From NCBI GenBank assembly GCA_030045175.1, contig JASIBM010000092.1, positions 1-5,782 on the forward strand: a stretch of DNA of 5,782 nt. The letters are read 5' to 3'. This DNA is from Streptosporangiaceae bacterium (lineage in GTDB: Bacteria > Actinomycetota > Actinomycetes > Streptosporangiales > Streptosporangiaceae). This document shows positions 4,686 to 5,782 of the stretch, piece after piece (positions within the stretch are counted from its first letter, which is position 1; each line of letters starts with the position of its first letter). The position numbers and the translations under genes are program-made. The notes under the pieces are model-generated. The model was not told the DNA's origin, did not search any database, and was given only the letters and a program-made list of their open reading frames with translations.

Positions 4686-5471
4686 TCACGCGGACTGCGC
4701 GAGCTCGCCGTCGCTTTCGAACTCGGGCCCGAGAACCTCGGCCCCGCCGGACACCGGGGTCATGGCCGCCTTGTCGTAGCTGCCGAGCTCGGCCGGGATG
4801 CTGACCCGCTTCCCTGAGACGCTGTCGAGTATCTCCAGGCGCGCGCGGACCGGACTGGCGATCTTGTCGCGGTGATAGCCAGGCAGCTCGTACACCAGTT
4901 GCCCGCTGACCTCTTGCCCCGGAGCCAGGTCGAACGGCATTTTCATCGGGATCAGGCCGAGCGAGGGCGGCAGCGGCCAGTTGGGCACCGGGCACACGGC
5001 CTCGCCCGCCCGCCCCCACGACCCCGCTATCAGCTTGACGTACATGAGGACGGTGATGTTCACGGTTCGCTCTGGCTCGGCGCTCGCGAACCTGGCGTGC
5101 AGCGATCGCAGGTGCGCGGGCACGTCCATGCCGCTGCTCGACTCGCGCTCGGTGTCCGTGGATCCGGTGGCTGTTACCTCGACGGTGATGTCAGGAAAGC
5201 CCGCCGGCAGCGCCAGCGGCACCGGCAGCGCGGGGATCGCCCAGCTCCGCACCGCGCCGAGGAACGCCGCGAATGCCAGCAGAAACGACACGAGTGCCGT
5301 TGGCATCCATGGGTTGGCGAAGAGCGAGTAGCGCGGCTCCTTAAGGAAATAGGCGATCGCGACGGCGGCCAGGAACGCGAAGAGCGTCAGGAACAGGCCA
5401 CCGAACCAGAGCCAGAACTCACGATGCGAGCGCACGGCCCGGAGTCTACGCCGTCCGCACACCGGCCGCAC
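4686..5471 (-). CDS. Two-pass membrane protein with C-terminal beta-rich domain, unknown function
   Basis: Up to 261 residues. A basic N-terminus (GRRRLRAVRSHR) is followed by hydrophobic segments at about 19-43 and 56-75. Residues 80-261 form a soluble domain with alternating hydrophobic strands (ITVEVTATG, RTVNITVLMYVKLIAG, EVSGQLVYEL, VRARLEILD), suggesting a beta sandwich. A basic N-terminus and two spans would put this domain in the cytoplasm; that is inference. I do not recognise a family. The start is uncertain: GTG at 5471, 5462 or 5435 all fit, none has a clear ribosome binding site, and 5435 would leave a short tail before the first membrane segment. It lies upstream of, and on the same strand as, the single-pass protein gene, with a 151-bp gap that holds that gene's own candidate promoter, so the two are probably separate units. 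The stop codon lies in the loop of a weak 5-bp inverted repeat (4676-4693). Confidence 0.75.
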   Translation of the reverse strand: MRPVCGRRRLRAVRSHREFWLWFGGLFLTLFAFLAAVAIAYFLKEPRYSLFANPWMPTALVSFLLAFAAFLGAVRSWAIPALPVPLALPAGFPDITVEVTATGSTDTERESSSGMDVPAHLRSLHARFASAEPERTVNITVLMYVKLIAGSWGRAGEAVCPVPNWPLPPSLGLIPMKMPFDLAPGQEVSGQLVYELPGYHRDKIASPVRARLEILDSVSGKRVSIPAELGSYDKAAMTPVSGGAEVLGPEFESDGELAQSA

Positions 5472-5602
5472 CGTACGCCGGCCGACGGCATTGGCCGCCG
5501 CGCCACGGTCAATTGGCGGCCAGCGCCGTGATTAGCCGCGCCGTGGCGGGGTAGCGGCGGTCGGCGGGCTCAACCCCAACGCCCGCAAGAGGAGTGATTG
5601 AC
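5472..5602. promoter_or_regulatory. Divergent intergenic region with two inverted repeats
   Basis: These 131 bases separate divergent starts and should hold both promoters, but I cannot point to convincing -35 and -10 boxes. TGGCCGCC (5492-5499) is mirrored by GGCGGCCA (5515-5522), and CGCCACGG (5501-5508) by CCGTGGCG (5541-5548). The arms are 8 bp each, so possible operator sites, but such short GC-rich arms may be chance. Confidence 0.4.
5589..5594 (+). promoter_or_regulatory. Ribosome binding site GAGGAG for the right-edge gene
   Basis: GAGGAG with eight bases to the ATG at 5603, a normal spacing. It supports this start over any upstream one. Confidence 0.8.
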
Positions 5603-5782
5603 ATGGCTGGAAAGCTTCGCGTGCCCAGGAGCCGCGGCGCGGTCTCCGGCATCCTGCTCGTGCTGCTCGGCGCGTGGGGCGGGCTGATCGCGTTCATCGG
5701 CCCGTACTTCCACTACGCCTACAGCCCGGCCAGCACCTGGACGTACAACACGGGCCGGCTCTGGCTGGAGATCCTGCCCGCG
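5603..5782 (+). CDS. Conserved membrane protein of unknown function, N-terminal part (runs off right edge)
   Basis: The first 60 codons of a plus-strand gene; the rest lies outside the window. After a basic N-terminus (GKLRVPRSRG) there is one membrane span at about 13-33 (VSGILLVLLGAWGGLIAFIG). A loop follows with an aromatic-rich segment (GPYFHYAYSP, then TWTYNTGRLWLEILP), which reads like the external loop before a second span. Unnamed actinobacterial multi-span membrane proteins with the same Gly-Arg-x-Trp-Leu-Glu-x-Leu-Pro signature come to mind from general knowledge. No function can be assigned. The ribosome binding site GAGGAG fixes the start. It is divergent from the two-pass membrane protein gene. 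Confidence 0.8.
   Translation, partial: MAGKLRVPRSRGAVSGILLVLLGAWGGLIAFIGPYFHYAYSPASTWTYNTGRLWLEILPA

Noticed and set aside
4872..5531. Plus-strand open frame of 219 codons
   Set aside because: Antisense to the two-pass membrane protein gene, Arg/His/Gln-rich, no start context and no recognisable domain.
5509..5697. Minus-strand open frame of 62 codons
   Set aside because: It overlaps the start and ribosome binding site of the right-edge gene antisense, and has no motif or ribosome binding site.

Overview
The window is GC-rich throughout, uses GTG and TTG starts, and codes densely with G/C third positions. This fits an actinomycete (Streptomyces/Streptosporangiales-like chromosome). I cannot name a genus. 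No tRNA, rRNA, insertion sequence, integrase, CRISPR array or phage gene is visible, and base composition does not change noticeably along the window.

Left block (1-2637, minus strand). Three genes are read right to left with short gaps, so they may form an operon. First is an M48-family membrane zinc metallopeptidase with an N-terminal zinc ribbon (2637-1339). Second is a small protein with an AADQK-type repeat and one membrane segment (1276-893). Third is a long open frame that leaves the window at base 1 (881-1). The third frame matches the N-terminal region of CtpI-type cation P-type ATPases of actinobacteria: a heavy-metal-associated-like fold without its cysteines, a helical region, then a Pro/Ala linker. 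Its ATPase core lies outside the window.

Centre (2638-3909). A 222-bp divergent intergenic region contains a 19-bp hyphenated palindrome. It precedes a plus-strand gene for a diverged ketol-acid reductoisomerase (KARI, IlvC-like) protein. That protein keeps the Rossmann motif and the acidic residues of the C-terminal domain, but has Ser where KARIs have their conserved catalytic His, and it has an acidic cofactor loop. A 13-bp-stem hairpin follows its stop codon directly.

Right block (3910-5782). A minus-strand gene for a single-pass membrane protein of unknown function (4534-3932) converges on the KARI-like gene. It has a clear GGAGG ribosome binding site and a plausible sigma-B-type promoter (GTTT-N14-GGGTAG). 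A perfect 9-bp stem with a 3-base loop encloses its stop codon. Upstream is a second minus-strand membrane protein of unknown function with two N-terminal membrane segments (5471-4686). Divergent from it, a plus-strand membrane protein gene starts at 5603 with a good ribosome binding site and runs off the right edge.

Most of this is ordinary actinomycete chromosome. The most unusual items are the KARI paralogue with an altered active site, the protease / repeat protein / P-type ATPase cluster, and the paired hairpins between the convergent genes. I see no clear sign of a new defence or mobile system.
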